Part shown: positions 1 through 11,599 of the stretch, piece after piece
How the letters are laid out: each line of letters begins with the position of its first letter
How positions within the stretch are numbered: the first letter of the stretch is position 1
Assembly (NCBI RefSeq): GCF_019175285.1
Contig: NC_056524.1
Span: 148,143,565-148,207,564, forward strand
Direction of reading: 5' to 3'
Source of the DNA: Sceloporus undulatus
Taxonomy: Eukaryota > Chordata > Lepidosauria > Squamata > Phrynosomatidae
DNA: 64,000 nucleotides
Made by a program: the position numbers and the translations under genes
The notes under the pieces: generated by a model
What the model was told of the DNA's origin: nothing
Seen by the model: the letters and a program-made list of their open reading frames with translations, nothing else
Databases searched by the model: none

Positions 1-30
1 TTGTCCAGCATTTGCATGCACAGCCCACTC

Positions 31-1010
31 TGTTGTTGTTGTTAACTGCCTTTGCGTCAATCTCGACCTATGGCAACCCTATGGATGAGACATCTCCAGG
101 CCCTCCTGTCCTCTACTGCTCTCCCAGCTCCTGCAAACTCATTCGTGGTCTCTTTAATGAAGTCCTTCCATCTAGCATGTGGCCTTCCTCTCTTTCTACT
201 TCCTTCCACCTTTCCTAACATTATTGTCATTTCCAACTATTCATTCTTTCTCATGATGTGTCCAAAGTATGACAGTGTATGTCTTGTAATATTGGCTTCT
301 AGGGATATTTCTCGCTTGATCTGCTCTAGGACCCATTTGTTTGTTCTTTTGGTTGTCCATGGAATCCTCAGCACTCTTCTCCAGCACCACATCTCAAATG
401 AGTTGATTTTCCTCCTATCTTCTTTCTTGACTGTCCAGCTCTTACATCCTTACATGGTAATAGGGAATACAATGGCCTGTACGATTCTGACTTTTGTGCT
501 GAGTTGTATGTCTTTGCATTTTAGCATCTTTTCTAGTTCTTTCATAGACACTCTCCCCATTCTTAATCTTCTTCTGATTTCCAGGCTGCAGTCCCCATTC
601 TGATCAGTGTTTGATCCCAGATATGAGAACTCTTTTACTATTTCTATTTCCTCATTGTCTAGTTTGAATGTGTGTAAGTTCTCTGTGGTCATTATTTATG
701 TCCAACAGTAAACCTGCCTTTGCACTCTCTTCTTTGATCTTCCTTAGTAGTTGTTCCAGGTCTGTGAGGTTCCCTGCTAGTATTATGGTGCCAACTGCAT
801 ATCTCAGATTGTTGATATTTCTTCCTCCTATTTTCACTCCTCCCTCTTCCATGTCCAAGCCTGATTTCCTTACAATATGTTCTGCATATAAGTTGAATAG
901 GTAGGGTGATAGGATGCAGCCTTGTCTGACTCCTTTGCCAACTGGGAACCATTCTCTTTCTCCTTGTTCTGTCCTGACAGTAGCATCTTGTCTTGAGTAC
1001 AGATTCTCAG
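31..1010 (-). mobile_element. BovB (RTE) LINE, 5'-truncated 3' portion
   Basis: The reverse strand encodes the RTE/BovB reverse transcriptase C-terminal half. In order it reads VGKGVRQGCILSPYLFN, then RNINNLRYAVG, then a KEFSYLGS block and a KVRIVQAIVFP block, ending in the family 3' tail with (CAA)n near position 31. The catalytic YADD of the family is YAVG here, so the enzyme is dead, and the frame is interrupted several times. BovB is known from squamates and ruminants through horizontal transfer. The 5' truncation near 1010 is usual for target-primed insertions. Confidence 0.85.
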
Positions 1011-1510
1011 TCCACTACATCACAGAAAACATGTGGAAGTAGCAGCCTCTCCTGTTTCTTTTCCTCATAATTCCCTTGCCTGCTTATTGTCCTTCCTTTT
1101 CTTTCTGGATCTTGTTACATTCTGTCCCACTCTCACAACTGTATAAATATGCTTTTTAAAACGAATAGTTTAATATCACTCTGTACTGCATTGGAAAGCT
1201 ATGTTAAAATAAAAACCAGTTAGTCGTGAAGGTGCTGCTACATTTCTTTTTCTTCTTCTTCCCTCTCCCTCCTTCTCTCTTTCTTTTGTTTCTCTGGGAG
1301 GATGTCTGCTGTTGTAATTAGGCTTTGGTGCTGAAATATGCATGCACCTGCAGAAAGATCACTCATTGTTTTTCCTATGAGGGGAAGGGGCAGAAGGTCA
1401 ATTTATTTTGTATCTATTTAATTTTTAAATGGATTTCAGGGCACCTTGAACTGTTTAATATGACAAACCCTATTTTTCAAAACCAAAAATGGACTTTATT
1501 ATTGTTTCAG

Positions 1511-1562
<52 letters not shown>

Positions 1563-2039
1563 GTTTGGGTGTTTTATTTTTCACCGTTTCCATAGTCCTG
1601 AGGGGCAGAAAATTTGGGCCCACTGCAGTTGCCCACCTCTACTTTCAGGCTTTGGGCAGTGATGTTGCAATATTCACCTTTCACTTTGTTTTAGGCTCAG
1701 AAAGAACAGGAAGTAACCAGAAATCAGTTTTGGTTCTGGAAAAGACCTCCTTTCCTCAGTCCCAAACATGTTGCAAAATGCCCTCATAGGCCCTAGAGGG
1801 TACAAGGGGCTATTTTAACCCATTAAAAAAAGTAGGTGGGGATACATGTTGCACATAGGCCACACTTTGCTGAGTCCTACTGTATACTGTACTTCAAAAT
1901 GTACAGTATAGGACAAGACGAGACTCGTATAGTACTAGGCAAGACTAGTAAAAGCAAGATCACTATGAGGAGATGGTCTTGTAGTAATAATAGCCCTATC
2001 AACTTTAGTTGATAGAAAAGAAAGGTTGTGTATGCCACA
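1011..2039. other. Unassigned stretch with a GT/GA composite microsatellite
   Basis: A (GT)n run passes directly into (GA)n at 1514-1563. Otherwise the stretch is low-GC sequence with no exon or repeat that I recognise. A 154-codon open frame across the microsatellite is a product of the simple repeat, not a gene. Confidence 0.5.
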
Positions 2040-2590
2040 AGGACCATGGAGATAAAAAATACGAGTAAGTAATGAGGGCAGCTATGAAGGAACTAGACGA
2101 AATCCTGTAATGATATATCATTGAATACTAAAGTTAGTCTTGTCCATGCAATGGTATTTCCAGTTTCTATGTATGGTTGTAAAAGCTGGACAGTTGAAGA
2201 AAGCTGAGAGGAAGAAAATCAACTCATTGGAAATGTGATGCTGAAGAAGAGTTCTGTGGATACTATGGACTGATAAAGAGACAAATCAATGGGGCCTAGA
2301 GTAAATCAAGCCTGAACCCTCCCCAGAATCCAACATGATTATCTTGAGACTGTTGTACTTTGGCTATAACATGGGGAAGACATGTCTTCCTAGAAAAGGC
2401 AATATTGCTTGGTAAGGTATAGGGCAATAGGAAAAGATGAAAACCTCATTACAGATGGATAGACTCAAACAAGCAGGCCATGGCTCCAAATGTAAGACCT
2501 GAATTGAGTTGTTCATGAGAGAGTGACTTGGAAACATTCATAGTGTCATTGTAGTAGACTTGATGGCAGCTAAGAACAAGAGACGTGGGT
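2040..2590 (+). mobile_element. BovB (RTE) LINE 3' fragment, decayed
   Basis: This piece matches the same LINE family as 31-1010 in the opposite orientation. It has the translated feature TMYGCKSW-like (here GCKSWTVEE), an AATCAACTCATT block, the 'AGACTGTTGTACTTTGG' block and a family-type end, GACTTGATGGCAGCTAAGAACAA. It carries many indels and no usable frame. It is clearly older than the 31-1010 copy. Confidence 0.75.
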
Positions 2591-3377
2591 TGACCTAGCA
2601 TTAGGTCATATTTCAAAAGTCTGGCTTCCTTTTCTTCTTTGTATTGCTTTTTAAAGTGATAAAAGTATTGAGTTTTCAGAAGAGCTCTAAATTCTATGCT
2701 AGTAGTACCTTTAACTTGTCTTGCAGGAAACTCTCACTTTATTACAGGTCATAGGTTTCTGAAAATAGTGCCCCAGTATGAGAACCCATTTATCTGCTCT
2801 GCATGATACTAGGGAAATGGCCTCCTTGTAGCATATAATTTGAAATGCACAGTTGGTGGAATATTGAAATGCTTTAACTTGTATCTCATCATGGGAACAG
2901 AGATCCTAAAACTGTTTTTTAAACTTAGCGCTGCTTCTCTGTATATTTGCAAAAAGAGCTCTATAAATGATAGATAGTCCCCCTTCCTATAATGTAGGTA
3001 GTTATGGCGACTTTGTTGATAAGAAATCTAGGGGATTTCTTTTCATTTCATCAGACATGAAACCAAGATTTGGTTTCAGATGCCACAAATACTGATGCAG
3101 GTTAGTGGGTAAACAAGCATTGGAATAGAAAATACTTAAAGGGAAATAACAAGTCTTCTATTCTTTATTATATCCCCAGGAAAATTAGTTCTTTATACAT
3201 CTTTTCCTCTGCATGCTCTCAGATAATGTTTCTTTATAATCTCAGTCAGGTAGTACTGTATTTATAATAGCCAATGTTAAATTTTAATATTAGCACTTCA
3301 AAACATGTCTTGCTACTTACAAGAAATAAACTGATTTGGAGTTAATAGCTGTATGATATCCTCTGGTATAATATATA
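2591..3377. other. Unassigned intergenic or intronic sequence
   Basis: AT-rich unique-looking sequence. No exon with splice signals, no tandem repeat and no recognised transposon were seen. Confidence 0.4.
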
Positions 3378-3595
3378 CAGTTGGCGCTCCATGTCCACAG
3401 CTTCTGCATTCAACTATCAGCTTCTAGAACTTCAAAATATTCCATTCAAAATCAATTGAAAAGGAAATCCTTAATTTGCCATTTTATATAAGGGACTCCA
3501 TTTTACTAACCCATGTCTATAATGGGAATTGAGTATCCACGGATTTTGATATCCATGAAGGCCGAGCCCAGCAGATCCTGAGGGCTCATGTTTGT
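3378..3595. mobile_element. Tigger/pogo-type MITE, decayed
   Basis: It begins CAGTTGGCGCTCC directly after a TA. It carries the family's internal block CATTTTATATAAGGGACTCC and the block GAGTATCCACGGATTTTG. It shares order and wording with the better copy at 12038-12265. The right terminal inverted repeat is eroded. Confidence 0.7.
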
Positions 3596-4035
3596 TAGTA
3601 ACTATTATCCACTATCCAGGTTCTCGTGCTGCAGATAATTATTTTGCATTCTGAATCTGAATATTGTGGAACCACCACAATGTATGCTTCTCATCCCCAC
3701 CCCTGCCATATTCCATCTTTGAGGTTTGAATATCTGCAACATAGGAGATCAATAATAGGATTCCCTCATGATAATGTTTAAAGCAGCCAGAGAAAATTCC
3801 TTTCCCCTAACCTATTTGCTACATAGTGGAAAAGCTGCAACTGATGTTATAACTTCAACACCATGGGAACTTGTATTTATAGATCTTCTTCAACAGTAGA
3901 AATTTGTAAGGTATATGTAATCATATAACCTGAAAAATAAAGAACAATTTTTTCAGTATCGTAACAGGGATCTTAACCCACTCTGAGTTTTGTTGAATAA
4001 TTAATTGTCAATTAAGAAATTTAAAGTAATATTGG
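3596..4035. other. Unassigned AT-rich sequence
   Basis: No gene or repeat recognised. Confidence 0.35.
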
Positions 4036-4520
4036 CGGGTTACAGACCGCCTCTTTGGGGCGGGCTGCACCCGCCCCTTTCCCCGGGTATCGGGACCTCA
4101 GTGGCTAGATCGCAGCCGCGAGGCCCCGATCCGCTGCTTTGCGGCTGAGGGAAGCAGCAAAAGGCCGCTTCCCACAGCCTGAAAAGGGGTGTCCCTGGGG
4201 CTTCAAGCCCAAGGACACCCCGCGGCGCAGGGAGGAGGAGAACGGGGCCGCTTGGCCCCTTTCTCCTTTGGTCCGCTGGCGCAGCCGGTGAGTCTGTGCC
4301 CAGAGGACCAAACCAGGAGGAGCTCCGAAACGGAGCTCCTTCTGCTCTCTCTGCGCTAAGGGCGCACTAAGTGCCCTGGCGCGAGTGAAGACCGTCACAC
4401 CCACACCGCCCCGTATAGTGTGGCACGGTCGTGACGTCCTCATGGCGGCAGCTGTTGGAGGGCCGCCACCATTTTGTTGCGTGCACTAGGATCAGGGGGT
4501 GCGGAAGACCGCCCCTTTCT
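4036..4520. mobile_element. GC-rich, CpG-rich chain of hairpins, probable non-autonomous DNA element
   Basis: An abrupt GC island in AT-rich surroundings. It opens GGCGGGTTACAGACCGCC, which resembles the terminal repeat of the MITE at 42931 (GGCCTGTTACAGACTGCC). Inside, at least six inverted repeats follow one another, e.g. GGGGTGTCC/GGACACCCC, TTTGGTCC/GGACCAAA, AGGAGCTCCG/CGGAGCTCCT, GGGGCC/GGCCCC and GACCGT/ACGGTC. A 112-codon reverse frame has no recognisable domain and is taken as chance. A matching right terminus was not found, so the class is inferred. Confidence 0.5.
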
Positions 4521-5040
4521 AACCCTAGTACGCGCTCTGCGCATACTTCTGGCCCTTTGTCTTTTGATTGTTCCTGTGATCCTAAACAGTGGCAGTGATA
4601 CCAGCCTCTTCTATTCTGCAAGCGACTATGTTTAAATATGAGAATAATTGACATAATTGTTAGGTATTAGTTTGGCCAGTGGATTTTGTAAAGTGTCTTG
4701 TGTCTGTGTGCATGCTTTCATGTCCTTCAGCGTGCTTTATTGCTCCTTACCTCAAATTGTTATTATCTAGGCCAGTTGCCTGTATGATACTTTTAATAGT
4801 TACCGTACATCTGTTCAGATGCAACATACTGGCATTTTCAAGCAGGAAGTTTATTTCCATACTTTTTAAAAATTCCAGCACATCTTGTTGTTGTTGTTTT
4901 TGTTGTCCTACTCTTCCTTCTTTTTAAAAGTAACTAGAACTAAATATTCAACAATTATATTGTGGCTGTTGTACCAATTTTCCTGTAGTAGACACCAGAT
5001 GATCATTTGTGTAGCCAAAAATACATGTCTTTCATTTTAG
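4521..5040. other. Unassigned sequence, presumed TM9SF3 intron
   Basis: No repeat recognised. It ends in a good splice acceptor (tract CTTTCATTTTAG) immediately before the TM9SF3 exon. Confidence 0.4.
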
Positions 5041-5135
5041 GAGAGGATCAATGCTAAGTACCGCTATTTTTGTTTATGCTGCAACATCCCCAGTGAATGG
5101 CTACTTTGGAGGAAGCCTTTATGCCAGGCAGGGAG
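5041..5135 (+). CDS. TM9SF3: TM9SF3 internal exon
   Basis: The exon follows ...CATTTTAG and is followed by GTAAGCC. It has 95 bases: one base, 31 codons, one base. The translation [17 protein letters not shown] then [14 protein letters not shown] is essentially the conserved stretch of TM9SF3, a nine-transmembrane (nonaspanin) protein of the Golgi/endosomal system. The segment includes the end of one membrane helix and the following loop. The E-R codon split at the start (GA|G) and the G-G split at the end agree with the family protein. No other TM9SF3 exon is visible in the 5 kb before or the 3.1 kb after it up to the gap at 8272, so neighbouring introns are long or the contig is cut. Identification is from memory of the protein, but the run of identity makes a different paralogue (TM9SF1, 2 or 4) unlikely. 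Confidence 0.9.
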
Positions 5136-7227
5136 GTAAGCCTTATCACAATAATTTTGTTTAATCGCATTAAAAATTATAAACCAACACCTTTCCTCTG
5201 GTTGTTGGGATTATCTGCACTACTAATACTGTTTCAAATTTTCTGGATTCTAAAATAATCTGGTGCTAATCAGATATATGTTGGTTGATTGACTACTTTA
5301 ATTATTTTACAGAATAAATGAACATTGTGGTTATGGTGTAATGCTGCAAATAAAATATTCCATAAGAAAGTGAATATATCTGAAAGTTCATACTATTTGT
5401 TACAGTTCTATTCTAAGAAGGATAAGTGTCTCTATTTTGTAATTCTCATATGTAATTGTAAAAGTTTGCATTAATTCATAGGTTGAAGGAGGGGGAACAA
5501 GAATAATGAGCTCATGATCCTGAGAGAGACATGCATTTCCTTGAGATGCTATATCTTAAGATGTTTCTAATCTGCCTGAGCCCCAAGAAAGGCTTTGTTA
5601 AGTCAGACACAACTTGATTTTCCCAAGCAGCACTGTAATTATGAAAGCTTCCCTCTTGTCCCCCAAAAGCAACACCAGTTTTGCATCTTCCTACAGGGTT
5701 GGCTTCAGGGCAGATTTCTCCCACCTGCTGGGCTCAAAAAAGAGTTCAGTGATTGTGGTACTTGTAAGTTGGCCACCCAGTATATACAATTAGGCTGAAA
5801 AGTTCTTTATGATAGAGCTTCAGCGGCATTGTAGTTGAAGAGATAGCAGAACATTTTTCCTGTCCTTTGGACATATTTTACCACCTGAGAAAACTCCTCT
5901 GAGGATCTGCACAAAGCTATAATTGGACCTTGCTGATAGGGAAAGACACAACCTGCTAAATTTTTGGCATGGATGTCAAACAGCAGCCCTTTCCTAGTTC
6001 AATGAAAACACCATGAAAAGTAAAAGGAACATTTTCCTGTAGTTACTATGTTCCTGGAATCATAGAATCAGATCCAGGACATCCAGTTCAAATTCATGAG
6101 CAAAGAAGGGTCTACAGCGCAGAAGGCGGTTAAGCACCTGTGAGAGAGATAGTTGTGCACTCTGTGTTTAAATACCTGTGAATGAGAGACTATTCCAGTC
6201 AAAAGGCTCTTACCATCAAGAAATCTGTTTTTCTTTCCACAAAGTTTTCCCTTTCTAGCTCTAATTTTGTATAATACTTAATGATAATAATATTTATTTA
6301 TACCCCGCTCATCAGCCAAAGCTATCATGTACTCTGGAGCAACTGAAAACAATTATAATCTTATATGATATCCTTTTAAATGTTTCAGCACTGCTGTCAT
6401 GACTCCTTTAATTATATCTTCTCTAAACTTAATATACCCACTTGCTTCAACTTCTTTTCCATGGGATGGATTCCTGCTGATGTAACCATCTATTGCACTA
6501 CCATAGTCTAACAATCTGTTAGTGTAATCCTCTCTTACATTAGCATAGTGCACTTATTAGGACTTTGCAACAGACAAAGGAAGAAGTTCATTATGATTGT
6601 CCTCAGGAGAAGATGGTTACCAGCTCCAACAGTCTATTTCTTTAAGGATGGTCTTGGTGTTTGGTGAGCATTGTCAGAACTAAAAGTGCTCTGAATAAGC
6701 TGGATTTCTAAACTGCCTGCACCTCAGGACAGGCAGTTTTACAAGTCTGTATTCCCAGTGTGGCTTGGGCTCTGAGGACACCTCAGAGCACTGGAAAAAC
6801 AGACAGCTTGGAACTGTAAAATAAACATCCACGATGAGTCCAGTATTCTTCCTTAATAGCTGCTGAACCCTCATCTTCTGTACTGTATTCCTGCTAGTAG
6901 TGTGCTGCTAGTGCATCCTACATTGGCCTAATTAGATTGTCATAAGTACCCAACAGAATCTCAGACATAATTTCCAGACTATTACCCAGTTTCCCAGTGT
7001 TCTTAAAATATGACATCTAGTACTGTACTGGATAGAATCTTGTAGATAGCACAAAATAACCCAAAAAGAAACCTTAATGCAGCCTACAATTGCATTAGGT
7101 TTTTTAAGCAACTGTATTGTACTACTTTCTCATGCTTGTTATCCACCAAGACACTTAGATCCTTTTTATATGTACAATTGTCAAACCAAGTGTCTCCATC
7201 CTATATTTGAAACACTTTCTGTATCTG

Positions 7228-7261
<34 letters not shown>

Positions 7262-8225
7262 TCTTTATATAGAATCAGCAGTGTATGTGGCACTACTTTG
7301 CAAAGTAAAACAATTAGGGTAAAGAGCCAAAGATATTCACACTGAAAAATGTATACACAAACCTATATTTACATTTATCTCTGTTGAATTTTATTTTGTT
7401 AATTTTCAACTCAAACTTCCAACCTGTCAAAATCAATTTGATTCTAGATTCGGCCCTCTGCAAAGTTGTACTCTGTCAAACTTCTAAAAATGCCAAACAG
7501 CACACGACCAAGAATACAACCCTGTGACATAACCCTTATGTAATTTGAGACTCTCCACATCCATGCATAGCCATTAGTGATCATTCTCCCAGTACAATTT
7601 TTCATCTAACCTTGGATCCACTTAACAAGTCTGTAGTATTATTTTATTTATGCCGATATTCATACAGATGTCACTGTTTGACATGATGCAGCCAATAGAG
7701 ATGTAAGAAACAAGGTACATTGACTTCACTGTACAAAAAGCCTTGCTACCATGTGGGTCCCAAGAGAGTCCCAAAATTACACTCCTAGAATAAATACCTA
7801 AATATGTTCTATAACATGTAAAAGTACTTTTTCATCATCAGGCTCTAAATGTTCTGCTTTTTGCACCAATCCCATGGTAGTAATGGTTAAAATAAATACA
7901 TTTTAATAAGAGTGATTCTCAATAGAATGAATTAGTTAAAACAGGATTGGTCTTTTAAAATTCTGTTCATTACTTTCTGTTTCTAATATTTCTATATTTT
8001 TAACTCCTGAAGAGAAAATTACTTAAATTATACATTTTTTTCATACTATCAGAAGGAGCCATACAGGTAGCACTGAGATGCCAGCAACCATTATGAACAG
8101 GAGTAAAGGAAGGGAGGAATTGATATAGGAAGAAAAAGCAGAAGCTTAGGTGGCTAATAGAAAAAGCTTGGCAGGATTGATATAACCACAGTGTACAGTA
8201 ATGTGGACCAATGAACATTGCCTTA
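5136..8225. other. Presumed TM9SF3 intron, mostly unassigned
   Basis: AT-rich. It contains an (ATC)n run at 7227-7261 and two short pieces resembling L2-type LINE tails in reverse (about 6275-6345 with ATTTATTTATACCCCGC, and about 7636-7700). A scrap like a CR1 tail lies near 6060. No further TM9SF3 exon and no ANXA7 exon was found here although one or both would be expected. Confidence 0.45.
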
Positions 8226-8271
8226 GGCCCCATACAGACTGTCAAAATAAAGCTGCTTCGGGACACTTTGG
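8226..8271. mobile_element. Terminus of a palindromic MITE, cut by a gap
   Basis: GGCCCCATACAGACTGTC followed by AAAATAAAGCTGCTTCGGG matches the terminal repeat of the full element at 42931-43152. The rest is lost in the 100-N gap. Confidence 0.7.
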
Positions 8272-8371
8272 NNNNNNNNNNNNNNNNNNNNNNNNNNNNN
8301 NNNNNNNNNNNNNNNNNNNNNNNNNNNNNNNNNNNNNNNNNNNNNNNNNNNNNNNNNNNNNNNNNNNNNNN
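8272..8371. other. Assembly gap, 100 N
   Basis: Exactly 100 N, so probably a placeholder of unknown true length. Frames read across it are meaningless. Confidence 0.99.
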
Positions 8372-8859
8372 CTTGTGAATTCTACTTATTCAGTGGTCCA
8401 TTATGCACCCTGAATTTTCCTTTTTTCATGGATTGCTGCTGTAGGTTCCTGCTAAGAGTTCAGTTTCATTAAATGTGTGCCACACACAGGCAGCCATCAC
8501 AGTGACATTTTGCTAGGTGAGCATTATTTGAGTCCTGGAAATTACTGGGAGATGTCTGGTCCAGCTACCAAACAAACCTTTCTGTAAAGAAATTGCCTTC
8601 TAGTGAAGAGAAGGAACTACTGTGACCCACACAATATAAAGCAGAATGCACAGGTAAGCTAATTCTGTTTTGCAAAATTTCTTAATTATGCCAACTAAGT
8701 ACATTTGCACAAACCCTCTTATTCTGAAGACTTCTACTAGTCTGGGATGTGGAAGGGGGCAAAGGTTTTGACCACTTAAAGATTTTTCTCAAGAATTATT
8801 AAAGAAGATATTTATTGTAGGAGATCACTGAAAAGTAAAATAGATTAAAGGTCTCTTAC
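8372..8859. other. Presumed ANXA7 intron
   Basis: No exon or repeat recognised. The next ANXA7 exon downstream, expected to encode an equivalent of LQCALNRPAFFAERLYY, is not here. Confidence 0.4.
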
Positions 8860-8935
8860 AGATAGCCTTCAGGCCACGTTCAACATTTCCTGAAAACTCC
8901 CGTCCAATGCTGCTTAATAAATCACGGTTAGCAAC
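8860..8935 (-). CDS. ANXA7: ANXA7 exon, fourth annexin repeat, second part
   Basis: The reverse strand reads ...CTCTTTGCAG, then 76 bases, then GTAAGAGA. The translation is VANRDLLSSIGREFSGNVER then GLKAI plus one base. This is the annexin core segment that follows the repeat-4 calcium loop in annexin A7 (family wording: MANRDLLSSVSREFSGYVES then GLKTIL). Annexin A7 (synexin) is a calcium-dependent phospholipid-binding, membrane-fusing cytosolic protein. The exon starts in phase 0, matching the end of the exon at 9080-9250, and ends in phase 1, as needed for a Leu codon split T|TN. Annexin A11 differs strongly at these residues (it has a ...GRDIEKSICREMSG... type), so A7 is preferred. Confidence 0.9.
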
Positions 8936-9079
8936 CTGCAAAGAGATGTTAGGAAAGCATTTAATCTTTTGTAAAATCCACCCCTTTCTTCCTCAGCCTA
9001 CATTTACTTGATGTCAATCAAAACACATTTACTTGACGTCAACCAAACTACCCTCCCTGTATCCTGTTTTTAAATCTAC
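8936..9079 (-). other. ANXA7 intron, 144 bp
   Basis: Bounded by GTAGAT and TTTGCAG on the reverse strand. It contains a short direct duplication of ACACATTTACTTGA/CGTCAA wording (about 9000-9045). Confidence 0.8.
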
Positions 9080-9250
9080 CTGAGAATAGGCTTCAACAGT
9101 GGCTTTCAGCTGGGGAAAGCTTCTAGATGCCAGGATCATATTGAAGCAAGATTCATCTGTTCCCAGTTTTCCTTCACCTGCTTGATAAAGCCTTTGAGCA
9201 TCTTGCTGAGCTTTTTGATAATCTACAGTTGGGTTTTCATCCCGATTACC
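9080..9250 (-). CDS. ANXA7: ANXA7 exon, start of fourth annexin repeat
   Basis: The reverse strand reads ...TTCCTTGTAG, then 171 bases (57 complete codons), then GTAGAT. The translation runs GNRDENPTVDYQKAQQDAQR, LYQAGEGKLGTDESCFNMIL, ASRSFPQLKATVEAYSQ. GEGKLGTDE is the type-2 calcium-binding loop motif (G-x-G-T-D-E) of annexin repeats, here in repeat 4. The match to annexin A7 is near-complete through SCFNMILA and RSFPQLKAT. The frame is open with standard sites. The upstream exon (ending SMCQ in relatives) is not visible between here and the gap at 10486. Confidence 0.92.
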
Positions 9251-9847
9251 CTACAAGGAAAAAAAGAGTTTGGAATGATAACCATTATGAACAACACTAA
9301 CTTTCTAATTGTCTTATGTCACTGAGAACCTATAAAGAATATGAGGATGCTATGTTCCATAAATTCAGTTTGCATCATTTCTTAAAACTGATGTTTAACT
9401 GCTTGTTAATCAGCATGATTCAAAACAATGCTTTGGACACTTACCAAGAAGGAGACATCAACTAATAATGGGTTAAGTCTAATTAGTACCCAGGCCAAGC
9501 AAGGGTCACATGATTTTAACAGGGAAATTTTAATTACTCCTTCAACAGTCTCCTCTCCTGATGTCCAAGAGCCAGCACAGGAAAGACATAGGCATAAAGA
9601 AGAGAATGGCGTACAAACATCTTGGTGAACAATTTAGACAAGGTAGACATGCATGGAAGTAGCCACCATAAGTGTGCAATATGGATATCTCCTTTTCTGG
9701 TAAGTATCAAGCGTATCAGTATTCAGAAATAAGCCATCCATGAATGTGATCTTCTAAAGCAAGAACTCGTAAACCATGGTAGAGGTAATTGGACAAAAAA
9801 AGAAAGAAATGTAGAGATCCACTAGTTAACTGGAATCACCTTTTGCA
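9251..9847. other. Presumed ANXA7 intron
   Basis: No repeat or exon recognised. Confidence 0.4.
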
Positions 9848-10053
9848 AAACCTGTTTCCCAAAAGCTTCTTCTAAAGAGACATGCTTCATACTTGTCAAT
9901 TTTGTAGTGTCTAATACAGAAGGAAAGGGCACACCAAGAGGCAGCCCCGCCTGCCTCTTGGTGTGCCCTTTCCTTCTGTATTAGGCACTACAAAATTGAC
10001 AAGTACAGGTATGAAGCATGTCTCTTTAGAGGAAGCTTTTGGGAAACAGGTTT
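9848..10053. repeat. Long near-perfect inverted repeat with a 6-nt spacer
   Basis: Left arm 9848-9944 and right arm 9951-10053 are reverse complements apart from two substitutions and a 6-nt insertion (ACAGGT-type) in the right arm. The spacer is CCCCGC. It lies upstream of the ANXA7 exon inside a presumed intron. No terminal repeat or target duplication was seen at the outer ends, so it need not be a transposon. Confidence 0.9.
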
Positions 10054-10243
10054 CTGGAATCAATGAGAGCCTCTATGGGCTAAAAGGAGGGTGTTATTTT
10101 AAATGCAGATCTTTGAGGTTTCACATCCATAAACTCCTGAACCAACAGTAGGGTGCAGTCATGATGTATCAACTGGATCAATTTCTCATAATTGAATAAT
10201 ATGCTTGGTAGAACATAAAATTAGATTGTGATGGAATCAGGTT
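10054..10243. other. Unassigned sequence
   Basis: Short stretch between the inverted repeat and a CR1 tail. Nothing recognised. Confidence 0.35.
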
Positions 10244-10485
10244 ATAGAATCATAGAATCATAGAATCGTAGAGTTGGAAGAGACCACTAGGGCCATCCAG
10301 TCCAATCCCCTGCCATGCAGGAAATCCAAATCAAAGCATCCCCAACAGATGGTCATCCAGCCTCTGTTTAAAGACCTCCAAGGAAGGAGACTCTATCACC
10401 CTCCGAGGGAGTGCATTCCACTGTCGAACAGCCCTTACTGTCAGGAAGTTCCTCCTAATGTTCAGGTGGAATCTCTTTTCCTGGG
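10244..10485 (-). mobile_element. CR1 LINE 3' end, cut by a gap
   Basis: It starts with the repeated 8-mer tail ATCATAGAATCATAGAATCG, followed by AGTTGGAAGAGACC and CATGCAGGAAATCCAAATC, all typical of the reverse-oriented squamate CR1 3' end. Reading backward the end of ORF2 (LNIRRNFLTVRAVRQWNALP) is open. The 5' side is lost in the gap. Confidence 0.93.
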
Positions 10486-10585
10486 NNNNNNNNNNNNNNN
10501 NNNNNNNNNNNNNNNNNNNNNNNNNNNNNNNNNNNNNNNNNNNNNNNNNNNNNNNNNNNNNNNNNNNNNNNNNNNNNNNNNNNNN
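10486..10585. other. Assembly gap, 100 N
   Basis: Exactly 100 N. Confidence 0.99.
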
Positions 10586-11599
10586 TTTTTTCAACACTGA
10601 GTTGATATCAAAAGGGATATTTTAGGCATATAGCCGAGAAGACTCCCCCAATGCAGGAAACTAACCATGCCATATAAGGACATCCGTGACCATGTAAGGA
10701 GACCCAACTGGCTCAGCATGGGGAAAGCTCAAGAGCACATGACTAGGATCAATCAATCAAGATCAGAATCTGCATAATCCCTTCATTGATAGGAGTGATA
10801 AACCTTGTGTTTGCAAATGAGCAGACACCCAAGTATACCTCGTCCTGGAGGAGATACTCCATGGTCCTGAGACATTTGCACTAATTGTTCAATTTACAAG
10901 TTCCCTTCTCATTCTTCTGTCCTGGAAGCTTCATTTTAATCTCAAAATCTGCCCTGGAATATGTCTTGCCCTATAAATATGCCTGCCGAGGCACCTCCCA
11001 TTTAGCCTCACTTGATATTCAGACGGACACTCTGTCAGTTTCTCACCTGACTCCTCAGCATTGCGGGCAGCTGCTGAGCCATTTCACTTCACCAAATCCC
11101 CCAAGTGGAACCTTGCTGCCATCTTTTATATCATTAGTGTGTGTGTGTGTAAGCATGCTTTTGTGCGAGTGGTGTTTCCCTTTTATGAATAAAACTACAT
11201 TTGGAGCTTGCATTTTGAAGTTCTGTTTCTGTTGCTTTGAGTTGCCCATGCCTTCTCAGCTGCTGTAACTGAGCTAATAAAACTCCCTTATTAAATACTG
11301 ATTATGGATGCCCTCTTGGAAGCCTGGCATTTGGGGTAAAAAAACCTCTCCCTCTTTCAGCTTTCCTCCGCTCTAACCCTGCCCTTACTTCAAGAGTAAA
11401 AGCATTTTTGTCAGACCCTCTCTCAGTGCACATCCTTGCAGTATCTTAGGGGGCTTTCTTTTGGGTTTTTTTGTACTGATCTAAACAGCTCAAAGGAAAC
11501 ATTTCTGTTTTAGTTGGATACAACTGTGGCTGCAAATGCTGAGCCTTTCAGTAAAACATTTTAAAGCTGCTATAACACAATTGATGATAATGGTCAGTA
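10586..11599. other. Unassigned sequence
   Basis: No exon recognised. A short (GT)n lies near 11137-11150. Confidence 0.35.

Noticed and set aside
4105-4443. 112-codon reverse frame in the GC island
   Set aside because: Explained by GC-rich hairpin sequence; no conserved residues.
8201-8413. Open frames running through N
   Set aside because: Frames at 8201-8413, 10274-10600, 14911-15408 and 23593-23874 are made of unknown bases.
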